Assembly (NCBI GenBank): GCA_030428565.1
Contig: JAUIDR010000005.1
Span: forward strand, 46,188-110,187
Direction of reading: 5' to 3'
DNA: 64,000 nucleotides
Source: Alphaproteobacteria bacterium
Lineage (GTDB): Bacteria > Pseudomonadota > Alphaproteobacteria > UBA7985 > JAUIBT01
The notes under the pieces were generated by a model, which searched no databases, was not told where the DNA came from, and was given only the letters and a program-made list of their open reading frames with translations. The position numbers and the translations under genes are program-made. Below are positions 17,163 through 24,030 of this stretch, one piece after another (position 1 is the stretch's first letter; the number at the start of each line of letters is the position of its first letter).

Positions 17163-19226
17163 ATGCTTAAGCTATCCACCCTCTGGCACGGTCCCGCAGC
17201 AAAAGACAGGTTGCGGCAAGGCGGGGGGACTGAGCGCTTGGCGTTCTGGGGCTCTGTAGAGCTTCGGGGCCGCGCGACAAAGGCCAGCCAGGGTGTGGCT
17301 TCTGTGGCCCTGTTGGCTGCGGCGTTTGGGGGCCTGGTTTCTGGGGCGCTGGTGTCTGGGGCGCTGGTGTCTGGGGCACTGGTGTCTGGCGCACTCGTAT
17401 TCGGGGCGCTGCCGGTCAGCAAGGCTTGGTCACAAACGCTAGACCCGACGCAGTACCGCCTCAATTCCGATATCGAACAGCCGCTGCCACAAGTGGCCGA
17501 GCCCATTGCAGGTAGCGCCAGCGATGTCGGCGCCTACTTGGGCGTTATGCTGGCACGCGACGCACGCGATCTGCGCAAAGCCAGCGCCTTGCTGGGGCCG
17601 CTGGTCGAACGCAACCCTGAGCGCCTGGATTTGGTGGCGCTGTTGCACGATATGCTGGCCGCTGAAGGCCAGTACGATCAAGCCGCCCCCTTGGCGCGGC
17701 GCTTGCTCGAACAGAGCGACGGCGAGGACGAAGATGCGCGCCGAACCCTCTATTACGTTACTTTAGCCAACGGCGATTACGACCAGGCGCTAGAGCACGC
17801 GCAAGCCTGGCAGGATCGCGGCCTTGGTTCCATCATGCGCCCCTTCGCTCTGGCATGGGCCCAGGCGGGCAAGGGCGATCTGGCGGCTGCCTTAGAGGCG
17901 CTGGTTCCGGTGATCGAAGAAGACAATACCTCTGATTTCGGCACATCCTTGAGTGCCGTCGCTATGTGGATCGCCGGCGATCGCGACGCAGCGCTGGATC
18001 GCTATATGACCTCAATCACCGAGGCCAACCGCAGCGTCTCCTTGCGTCATGCCCAATTGGCGCTCTTGGCCTACGGCGAAGCGGCGACGCCCGAGCAGCA
18101 AGAGGCCCTGTTGGCCGTGCTTGATGATGAGCTGCGCGAGCAGCGCCTTATCAAGCGCTTGATTGAGCAGATGACAGCAGATGAGCCGCTGACCTTCCCC
18201 ATCACGACGCCGCAGCAAGCCGCCGCTGAAGTGTTGGAGAATGTCGCCACCTCCTTTAGCCAAGATGAATTGGGTAGCGAGCTGGCGCTGAGCTTGGCGG
18301 GCGCCGCTCTCTATCTGAACCCCGATAATGCCGACGCTCTGTTGGTGCGCGGTGAAATTTATGCCGACCGTGGCCTGCATCGCTACGCGATTGAGGATTA
18401 TTCCAAGGTCAGCCAGACCGATGCCAACAAAGCTTACACGGCCGATTATGACCGCGCGCAATCTCTGCGTGACCTCGGGCAGATCGATGAGGCCCTGGCC
18501 CTATTAGAAGCGCTGGCGCAGCGCGATCCTGACCGTTGGGTGTCGCTGGAGCTGATGGCCGATTTCTTGCGTAGCGAAAAGCGGCTTGAAGAAGCGGTGG
18601 CGGCTTATGGCCGAGCCGTCGAGCGCATTGAAGCAGCCGGTGGCCCCGCGCCGCAGCATTGGCGCCTCTATTACGCTTGGGGCATCGCCTATGACCAAAT
18701 GGACCTGTGGCCAGAGGCCGAAGCCCGGTTCTTAAAGTCGCTGGAATTGGACCCCGATCAGCCCAATGTATTGAATTATCTTGCCTATTCTTGGGTGGAT
18801 CGCGGCTTTGAGGACAAATTTAGCGACGCACTTATCAAGCTGGAAAAGGCCGTCGATGCGCGGCCCAACTCGGGCTTTATCGTCGACTCGCTGGCCTGGG
18901 TCTTGTTTAAGCTGAATCGCTTTGAAGAAGCGTTGGGGCACATGGAGCGCGCGGTTGAGCTGATGCCCGCAGATCCCGTTCTCAACGATCACCTGGGGGA
19001 TGTCTATTGGAAGAATAACCGCAAAGAAGAGGCGGTCTTTCAGTGGAAGCGCGCGCTGTCGTTCGAGCCCGCCGATAAAGATCGCGACCGTATCCTGAAG
19101 AAATTGGAGATTGGCTTAGATCGGGTCGAGGCCGCAGAAGCTAGGGCGGCCGAGCAAGCGGCGGATTCTGCCAACGCGGACTCGGAGAATAACGCAGTGG
19201 ACGAAGGGGCGAATGGCGGGTCTTGA
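17163..19226 (+). CDS. Exported tetratricopeptide repeat protein
   Basis: 687 residues. The N-terminus is unusual: after a basic region the hydrophobic core is mostly five copies of a V-S-G-A-L block (15-bp repeats, 17334-17408), then a likely cleavage at KAWSQ, so it is probably periplasmic. The rest is helical repeats of the TPR type, e.g. LDPDQPNVLNYLAYSWVDRG, VDSLAWVLFKLNRFEEALGH and MPADPVLNDHLGDVYW, ending in an Ala/Glu-rich tail. Such proteins scaffold envelope complexes; the partner is unknown. AGGAG precedes ATG 17163. The last 14 bases overlap ispE. Confidence 0.9.
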   Translation: MLKLSTLWHGPAAKDRLRQGGGTERLAFWGSVELRGRATKASQGVASVALLAAAFGGLVSGALVSGALVSGALVSGALVFGALPVSKAWSQTLDPTQYRLNSDIEQPLPQVAEPIAGSASDVGAYLGVMLARDARDLRKASALLGPLVERNPERLDLVALLHDMLAAEGQYDQAAPLARRLLEQSDGEDEDARRTLYYVTLANGDYDQALEHAQAWQDRGLGSIMRPFALAWAQAGKGDLAAALEALVPVIEEDNTSDFGTSLSAVAMWIAGDRDAALDRYMTSITEANRSVSLRHAQLALLAYGEAATPEQQEALLAVLDDELREQRLIKRLIEQMTADEPLTFPITTPQQAAAEVLENVATSFSQDELGSELALSLAGAALYLNPDNADALLVRGEIYADRGLHRYAIEDYSKVSQTDANKAYTADYDRAQSLRDLGQIDEALALLEALAQRDPDRWVSLELMADFLRSEKRLEEAVAAYGRAVERIEAAGGPAPQHWRLYYAWGIAYDQMDLWPEAEARFLKSLELDPDQPNVLNYLAYSWVDRGFEDKFSDALIKLEKAVDARPNSGFIVDSLAWVLFKLNRFEEALGHMERAVELMPADPVLNDHLGDVYWKNNRKEEAVFQWKRALSFEPADKDRDRILKKLEIGLDRVEAAEARAAEQAADSANADSENNAVDEGANGGS
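17334..17408 (+). repeat. 15-bp tandem repeat building a signal peptide core
   Basis: Five 15-bp units starting at 17334, 17349, 17364, 17379 and 17394 (CTGGTGTCTGGGGCG type) encode L-V-S-G-A blocks. The first four units differ from each other at only one or two bases, suggesting recent expansion; the fifth has diverged further. Confidence 0.9.
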
Positions 19227-20115
19227 TGGCGGCCAAGCGGGTCCATTGCACGTCTTTGCACCCGCCAAGGTCAATCTCTATCTGCATCTGACCGGCAGGC
19301 GTCCGGACGGCTACCACCTGCTGGACAGTCTTTTTGTCTTCGCCCGCGACTTGGGCGATGCCCTGACCATCGAACCGGCGCCGCGCTTTCGTTTTGAGCT
19401 TACGGGCCCGCAATCAGGGGCACTGACCGACGAGCAGCTTGGCGACAACCTGGTCGCGCGCGCGGCTTTGGGCTATTGGCGCGCGCTGGGGCGAGAGGGC
19501 GCTCCGCCGCTACATCTGCGCTTGGACAAACGCTTGCCCGTGGCCGCAGGGCTCGGCGGCGGCTCTAGCGATGCGGCGGCTTGCCTGCGCTCCATGGCAG
19601 GGCTCTATGGTCCTTTGCCAGCAGACGCCTTGCAGGCGCTGGCGCTGAGTCTCGGCGCGGACGTGCCCGCCTGCCTGACCGCCCGCGCGCAATGGGTCTC
19701 TGGCATTGGCGAAATTTGCGAGCCGCTGCCGGCGAGCTGGCCCGGACTGACCGCGGTCTTGGTCCAGCCCGCTCAAGCCCTATCGACGCCCGCGGTGTTT
19801 CAGGCGCGCCGCCAACACCAGGGGGTTCGTGACCCCGTTTTGCGCCCGCAGGCCGAGACCGACCCCGAGGCCTGGTTGGCCTGGCTCGCCGAGCAAGGCA
19901 ACGACCTGCAAGAGGCTGCAAATCGTCTAGAACCCAGCATTGCCAAGGTCTTGGAAGCTTTGTCCGCACAAAGCGGCTGCCGCCTCGCGCGTCTTTCGGG
20001 CAGTGGTGCCAGTTGCTTTGGCCTGTTTGAGGATGAGGACCACTGCCAGGAAGCTAGCCGGGCGCTGAAAGCGCGCTTTGCGCATTGGTGGGTTGGCGTC
20101 ACCCGGTTGATGTGA
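19213..20115 (+). CDS. ispE: 4-diphosphocytidyl-2-C-methyl-D-erythritol kinase
   Basis: 300 residues, normal length. IspE phosphorylates CDP-methylerythritol in the non-mevalonate isoprenoid pathway. It is a GHMP kinase: N-terminal FAPAKVNLYLHLTGRRPDGYH (substrate and fold signature), ATP loop GLGGGSSDAAA near 113-123, and C-terminal LSGSGASCFGLF. Start ATG 19213 overlaps the end of the TPR gene, indicating coupling. The stop TGA is inside the first unit of a 13-bp tandem repeat. Confidence 0.96.
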   Translation: MAGLDGGQAGPLHVFAPAKVNLYLHLTGRRPDGYHLLDSLFVFARDLGDALTIEPAPRFRFELTGPQSGALTDEQLGDNLVARAALGYWRALGREGAPPLHLRLDKRLPVAAGLGGGSSDAAACLRSMAGLYGPLPADALQALALSLGADVPACLTARAQWVSGIGEICEPLPASWPGLTAVLVQPAQALSTPAVFQARRQHQGVRDPVLRPQAETDPEAWLAWLAEQGNDLQEAANRLEPSIAKVLEALSAQSGCRLARLSGSGASCFGLFEDEDHCQEASRALKARFAHWWVGVTRLM

Positions 20116-20158
20116 CTGGGTGGTGTGGCTGGGCTATGTGGCTGGGCGATGTGACCGG
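20111..20158 (+). repeat. 13-bp tandem repeat beginning at the ispE stop
   Basis: Units at 20111, 20124 and 20137 and a partial one at 20150 follow TGTGGCTGGGCTA. The TGA stop of ispE (20113-20115) lies in the first unit. Confidence 0.8.
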
Positions 20159-20266
20159 TTGTTGCCATCGCGGGCGCCGGGCGGACTGCGCTCCTTAGCG
20201 CACGCGCGCTAGGTTTGGCTCGCAAACTTCGAGGCAGCAAGCGCGAACCGCATCGCGCAAGTCCAT

Positions 20267-20292
20267 ACTCATAGGGGCTGCACCCTATGAGT
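20267..20292. repeat. Strong inverted repeat between convergent genes
   Basis: ACTCATAGGG (20267-20276) and CCCTATGAGT (20283-20292) form a 10-bp perfect stem with a six-base loop in the gap between ispE and the convergent low-complexity gene. Neither strand shows a T-run directly after it, so it could be a terminator lacking a classic tail or a transcript-end hairpin. Confidence 0.55.
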
Positions 20293-20330
20293 GGCTTGTG
20301 GTTTTGCGAGGGGCAAAAGCGCGGCGGGGC

Positions 20331-21821
20331 TTAGAGGTTCGACAGCTCATAGATGGCGGTCATTTCCTGGAAAACCTCAGGCGTTAGCTCTCCGGTTTGC
20401 GACAGGCCGTGCATTTCCTGAAACTCGACAATGGCCAAGCGGTAGTCTTCATCAGCGATGCCGTCTTGAGCGCCCGGATCGATATCGAGGCCGGCAAGCA
20501 TGGTCTCAACCGCAGAAATGCTCTCTGGGCTCTCCAATGGATTGCCCGCAAAGGGATTGAAGAGGTACAGCAAGACCGCCAGCACCAGCACGCCACCGGC
20601 GATTGAAGCGGCGGGCATCAACCACTTTGAGCCCAAGTCAAGCTTGAGGCCAGACATGAAGCCAGGCTTTAGCCCAGGAGCGGCGATGGTGTTTCGGTTG
20701 GCACCACCCGTGCCATAAGGGTCGACGCCTTGGCTAAATTCGCCCTGGTTATAGTCGGACTGGTTATAGTCGGACTGGCTAAAATCATTTTGCCCGAAGT
20801 CAGACTGGCTGAAGTCGGATTGCCCATAATCGGCCTGGTTATAATCGGCCTGGCCGTAATCCGACTTGCCGTAATCCGACTGGCCGTAGCCACCAAAGTT
20901 GCCGCCGCCGCTTTGGTCAAAGTCGCCATAGCCGCTGTCATAGCTTGATCCGCCGTAGCTCTGATCGCCGTAGCCGCCGTCTTGGTTGTAGTCGGTTGCG
21001 CCATAGCCGTAGTCTGTGCTGGCGGCGTCTTGTCCGGCCAGCCCGGCGGTGCGATTGGCAAAGCGCGAACGCCAGCCCGACGACGCGCGTTCCTTGGCAG
21101 GGGCGGGTTCTTGATAGTCGCCGTAAGCTTGCCCGCCAAAACCCTGATCTTGATATCCGGCGTCGTCATAACCCTGGTTGGCATGGGTCTGGTCGCCGTA
21201 GCCCCCGTCGTCATACGATCCGGCCTCGTAACCCCCAGCGTTACTGGTCTGATCGCCGTAGCCTTGATCTTGGTATTCGGCGTCGGCGAAGCTCGGCTCG
21301 CCGTAATCCTGAGCGTCGTAATCCTGATCGCTAGCGGCGGGCGCGGCTTGGTCGCCGCGTGATCGGCGAAAGCTCAAAGACTCGCCAAAGCGAGAGGCGA
21401 GGCGATCGCGCAAACTGGCTGCGGGCGCGGTATCCTCGGCGTAACCGCTGTCAGCGTCCGCCTCTTGATAGTCCGCAAAGCCGTCGTCTGGGTTGAAATC
21501 GGCAGGCTGGTAATCGGCAGGCCCGCCTTGGTCAAAGCCGCTCTGGTTTGCGTCGGGCTGGTCGAAGTTGTTGCCGTCAAACGCTGGCGCCTCGTATCCG
21601 GCGTCATCGAATTCCGTCTCGCTATATTCGGAGGCATCATAGCCAGCCGGTTGCGCGGGCTCGTCGAAGGATTCGCCCGAATAGACTTTGGGGCCCTGGT
21701 TGGGATCGGCAAGGCCCGGCGCGCGCAGCGGATTGGCGGCGGGCTCAAAGCCGAATGACGACGCACCCGAGCTTGAAGGGCGCCCGAAACTGCTGCCGTA
21801 TCGTTTGGTGTCGCTGCTCAT
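20331..21821 (-). CDS. Membrane protein with FUS-like low-complexity domain and C-terminal peptidoglycan-binding domain
   Basis: 496 residues, not recognised as a named family. Residues 1-~390 are almost entirely Gly/Tyr/Asp/Gln/Ser/Ala, with short basic islands (LRDRLASRFGES near 140, WRSRFANR near 250). Residues ~291-363 are eleven five-residue units of the form (Y/F)-(G/N/S)-Q-(S/A)-D. There is no signal peptide; one membrane helix follows at ~400-424 (AASIAGGVLVLAVLLYLF). The last ~60 residues match the PG_binding_1 pattern (AVETMLAGLDIDPGAQDGIA, then IVEFQEMHGLSQTGELTPE). Topology inferred: disordered domain in the cytoplasm, wall-binding domain in the periplasm. ATG 21821 has AGGA upstream. 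The expression and role are unknown. Confidence 0.82.
   Translation of the reverse strand: MSSDTKRYGSSFGRPSSSGASSFGFEPAANPLRAPGLADPNQGPKVYSGESFDEPAQPAGYDASEYSETEFDDAGYEAPAFDGNNFDQPDANQSGFDQGGPADYQPADFNPDDGFADYQEADADSGYAEDTAPAASLRDRLASRFGESLSFRRSRGDQAAPAASDQDYDAQDYGEPSFADAEYQDQGYGDQTSNAGGYEAGSYDDGGYGDQTHANQGYDDAGYQDQGFGGQAYGDYQEPAPAKERASSGWRSRFANRTAGLAGQDAASTDYGYGATDYNQDGGYGDQSYGGSSYDSGYGDFDQSGGGNFGGYGQSDYGKSDYGQADYNQADYGQSDFSQSDFGQNDFSQSDYNQSDYNQGEFSQGVDPYGTGGANRNTIAAPGLKPGFMSGLKLDLGSKWLMPAASIAGGVLVLAVLLYLFNPFAGNPLESPESISAVETMLAGLDIDPGAQDGIADEDYRLAIVEFQEMHGLSQTGELTPEVFQEMTAIYELSNL
20737..20888 (-). repeat. 15-bp coding repeat of the low-complexity domain
   Basis: About ten to eleven 15-bp units encode YGQSD-like pentapeptides. 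Unit to unit the third codon positions and the residues G/N/S and S/A vary, so this array is older and more diverged than the signal-peptide arrays. Confidence 0.8.
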
Positions 21822-22168
21822 GCCAGTTCCTGTAGCTCTTTTCCTTGCCGTGGCCCGCTGGGGCCGACTTTATATCCTGTTGTCCGCCGGACGCTGAGGT
21901 CGCGACGGGGCGGCTGTCTGTCGTCGTCGTACTACGCACCGTTTGGCTCTTTGGCGCCGATCGGCTGGCGACCCGGCTGGGTTTATAGACCACGATAAAC
22001 CTAGCCTAGCGGAGCGCTGCGGTCGGCACAAAGAACAAATCTTGACAATATTGTGGGTATTTTTCCCAAAAACGGCCGATTCTTTAAGCCTTTAAGCGGG
22101 CGAGCCGCCGCGATAGGCCCCTACGGACGATTGCGAATGAAATTCCGCAATTTCCTGCATTTTTCCGC
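21822..22168. other. Intergenic region upstream of the low-complexity gene
   Basis: About 350 bases without a gene. It must carry the promoter of the minus-strand membrane protein; a TATAAA-like hexamer on the minus strand near 21870 is the best -10 candidate but lacks a good -35. A short IR TGGG/CCCA lies near 22053-22067. Confidence 0.4.
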
Positions 22169-22197
22169 TTGAATCGTCAAAAGAACGAGGCTACATA
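22169..22197 (+). promoter_or_regulatory. Sigma-70-type promoter of tRNA-Gln
   Basis: TTGAAT (22169-22174), 17-base spacer, TACATA (22192-22197). Transcription would start about five bases before the tRNA. Confidence 0.6.
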
Positions 22198-22209
22198 CCA
22201 GGCCTTCGT

Positions 22210-22283
22210 TGGGGTATAGCCAAGCGGTAAGGCAACGGTTTTTGGTACCGCGATCCCTGGTTCGAATCCAGGTACCCCAGCCA
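22210..22283 (+). tRNA. tRNA-Gln (anticodon TTG)
   Basis: Full cloverleaf: acceptor TGGGGTA (22210-22216) pairs with TACCCCA (22273-22279), discriminator G 22280, encoded CCA 22281-22283. D arm GCC/GGC, anticodon loop TTTTGGT with anticodon TTG at 22242-22244, T arm CCTGG/CCAGG around TTCGAAT. One oddity: the first anticodon-stem pair (positions 27-43) is A-C instead of A-T. Confidence 0.97.
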
Positions 22284-22434
22284 CCTCCTCTTATTTAAAT
22301 TGTATTGCACCCGGGTTTTGCTCTTTTTGAGCGCGATTACGCCGGTGTTGGCGCGTGGCCATTCGCCCGGCAAGGATTGCTCAATGCCGATGGCCCCGCA
22401 TGGATTTTCTGGCGCCGTCGTTCGCCACTTGCCG

Positions 22435-22498
22435 CTGGGTCTGTTAGCTCCTGGGCCTGCTAGTCCCTGGGTCTGCTAGCTCCTCAGTCTACTAGCCC
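22435..22498. repeat. 16-bp tandem repeat
   Basis: Four units starting at 22435, 22451, 22467 and 22483 of the form CTGGGTCTGCTAGCTC, noncoding. Confidence 0.85.
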
Positions 22499-22515
22499 TC
22501 CATTCCTTTCTGCCC

Positions 22516-22547
22516 AAAATCGCAGCCTGACGAGTCGCTGCGATTTT
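22516..22547. terminator. Strong A/T-flanked hairpin, possible bidirectional terminator
   Basis: AAAATCGCAG (22516-22525) and CTGCGATTTT (22538-22547) form a 10-bp perfect stem with a 12-base loop. The stem ends in TTTT on the plus strand and TTTT on the minus strand, so it could end transcription in either direction, e.g. from tRNA-Gln. Confidence 0.6.
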
Positions 22548-23388
22548 GTTGGAGCCAAATTGGCGCTGTTGCCACCTGGCGGTGGGGCGTCGCAACTCCC
22601 TGAGTCTAGGGCCATCCGTCTAAGAAAATCAGTCCAGAAATGTTCGGTCTCACATGAGGAGGGCGAACTTGCGGGTCTGTAATTGACATAGACCAATACG
22701 ACGAGCAAACTCCTATGATAGCATGCGATAGAATGCAGGGTTAAGCCAGCGGTTCGGTCGTGTCCAAAACACTAAAATAGGGCTGCATATTTTGCATCTT
22801 GCGTGACCAACAACGATAACCAATCGATTATTGATGGGCAGACGCCGATTCACCACAAGCGGGCTCGGTCTACAATTTCCGCGCGATTTGGGACGCATTG
22901 CGAAGGAAAACTGCAATTTACAAAGCGATCCTACAAATTTGCACCCTAGGGACGGAGTTTCGTCAGGAATTGTTGGCACTGGGCCGCTCACGATGCCAAC
23001 ATGACACACATTTCTATTCTCGCCACCTTCGTGTGCGCAACGAGCAGGGTCGTTTGGCCGTCACTGGCCAAGCTGCTGTAATCTTTGCTCTATGTGGGCG
23101 CGAGCGTGCCGGAACGGTTCCTTAGTGAAGGTCATTATGCATCAGGTCGACTTGGACACGCCTCAGGCTCAGTCAGTCCCGCTACACCACAACCAGAGGG
23201 TGGCGCACGATTGTGGGGCGTCGAACCGTCCGTTTGACTACTTGGTTGACTCCCTGGCGCGGGCGCGTGAAGCGATGACCTTGGCCGCGCAAATGGCAGG
23301 GGCAACCTGGCAGACCCGCAGACCGCGCAAAGCGCCCCAGAACGACATCCATCAAAAACAAATCCAGCATAAGCCGGTTGAGACAACT

Positions 23389-23910
23389 ATGATCCAGTCC
23401 CTTTTCCCCCTGACTACCATTCGCCGTTCGGTGAACGCGCTGTTTGCGATTTTGGTGCTAGGGATGGCATCGGGCCTCTTGTTGCCCGGCGGGGCCCAGG
23501 CGCAGGTATTGATACAAAACTGTGCGACGATCACGGCCTCTGATCAGGCGGATAGTGACCTGACCAACAACACCAATTGTGCAGACGTCAACATTCCAGC
23601 GCAGGCGGATTTGAGCCTGACCAAGACCGTCGATAATCCCACGCCGGGCATTGGCGCGACCATCAACTTTACCCTGACGCTGACCAACGATGGACCGTCG
23701 GACGTTATCGGCGTCGTGGTCAACGATCCCGAGCCGTCGGGCTTTACTTTCGTTTCTGGCACACCTGCCGACCTGGGGGATACCTGGAATGGCCTAACCA
23801 ACGATTGGACAGTGGCGAGCCTGGCTTCGGGGGCCTCAACCACGCTGGTTATCCAAGCAACCGTCAATGCCTCAGGGAGCTATATCAACCAAGCGCAAGT
23901 GACGCTCTAG
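23389..23910 (+). CDS. N-terminal fragment of the giant DUF11 surface protein (ends at in-frame TAG)
   Basis: 173 residues from ATG 23389. Residues 1-~38 are a signal peptide (SVNALFAILVLGMASGLLL, cleavage near GGAQAQ). Residues ~40-173 are a DUF11 Ig-like domain (LSLTKTVDNPTPGIGATINF, GVVVNDPEPSGFTF). The frame ends at TAG 23908-23910 after QAQVTL, but continues with SLPDPDSTPNNG, the usual DUF11 linker, straight into the large downstream frame. TCG to TAG would explain it. I discard the upstream in-frame start at 23092, since the signal peptide begins at 23389. Alone, this fragment would be a small secreted DUF11 protein. Confidence 0.8.
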   Translation: MIQSLFPLTTIRRSVNALFAILVLGMASGLLLPGGAQAQVLIQNCATITASDQADSDLTNNTNCADVNIPAQADLSLTKTVDNPTPGIGATINFTLTLTNDGPSDVIGVVVNDPEPSGFTFVSGTPADLGDTWNGLTNDWTVASLASGASTTLVIQATVNASGSYINQAQVTL

Positions 23911-24030
23911 TCTCTGCCCGATCCGGACTCAACCCCCAACAACGGCTTTATCGGTGAAGATGACGACGCTTCGGTCACCGTAACGCCTGCAGGCGCACCG
24001 CCACCGGTTGATCCCACGCCGGATGCACCG

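Larger units (their letters stand above)
22284..23388. other. 1.1-kb region without a convincing gene
   Basis: Between tRNA-Gln and the giant surface-protein gene. It holds a four-unit 16-bp repeat (22435-22498), a strong hairpin (22516-22547) and less GC-rich sequence from about 22680 to 23080. Several short open frames on both strands have no ribosome site or recognisable sequence. It may contain the long promoter/leader of the surface protein, or decayed genes. Confidence 0.55.

Noticed and set aside
20254..20270. Fourth copy of the dispersed element (GCGCAAGTCCATACTCA)
   Set aside because: Only about 15 bases resemble the tail; the hairpin part and the stop-codon position are absent.
22484..23009. 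Two minus-strand frames of 74 and 98 codons
   Set aside because: No ribosome site, odd composition, and one covers the strong hairpin at 22516.
23092..23388. Upstream in-frame extension of the surface protein
   Set aside because: It would bury the signal peptide 99 residues inside the protein and contains no recognisable sequence.
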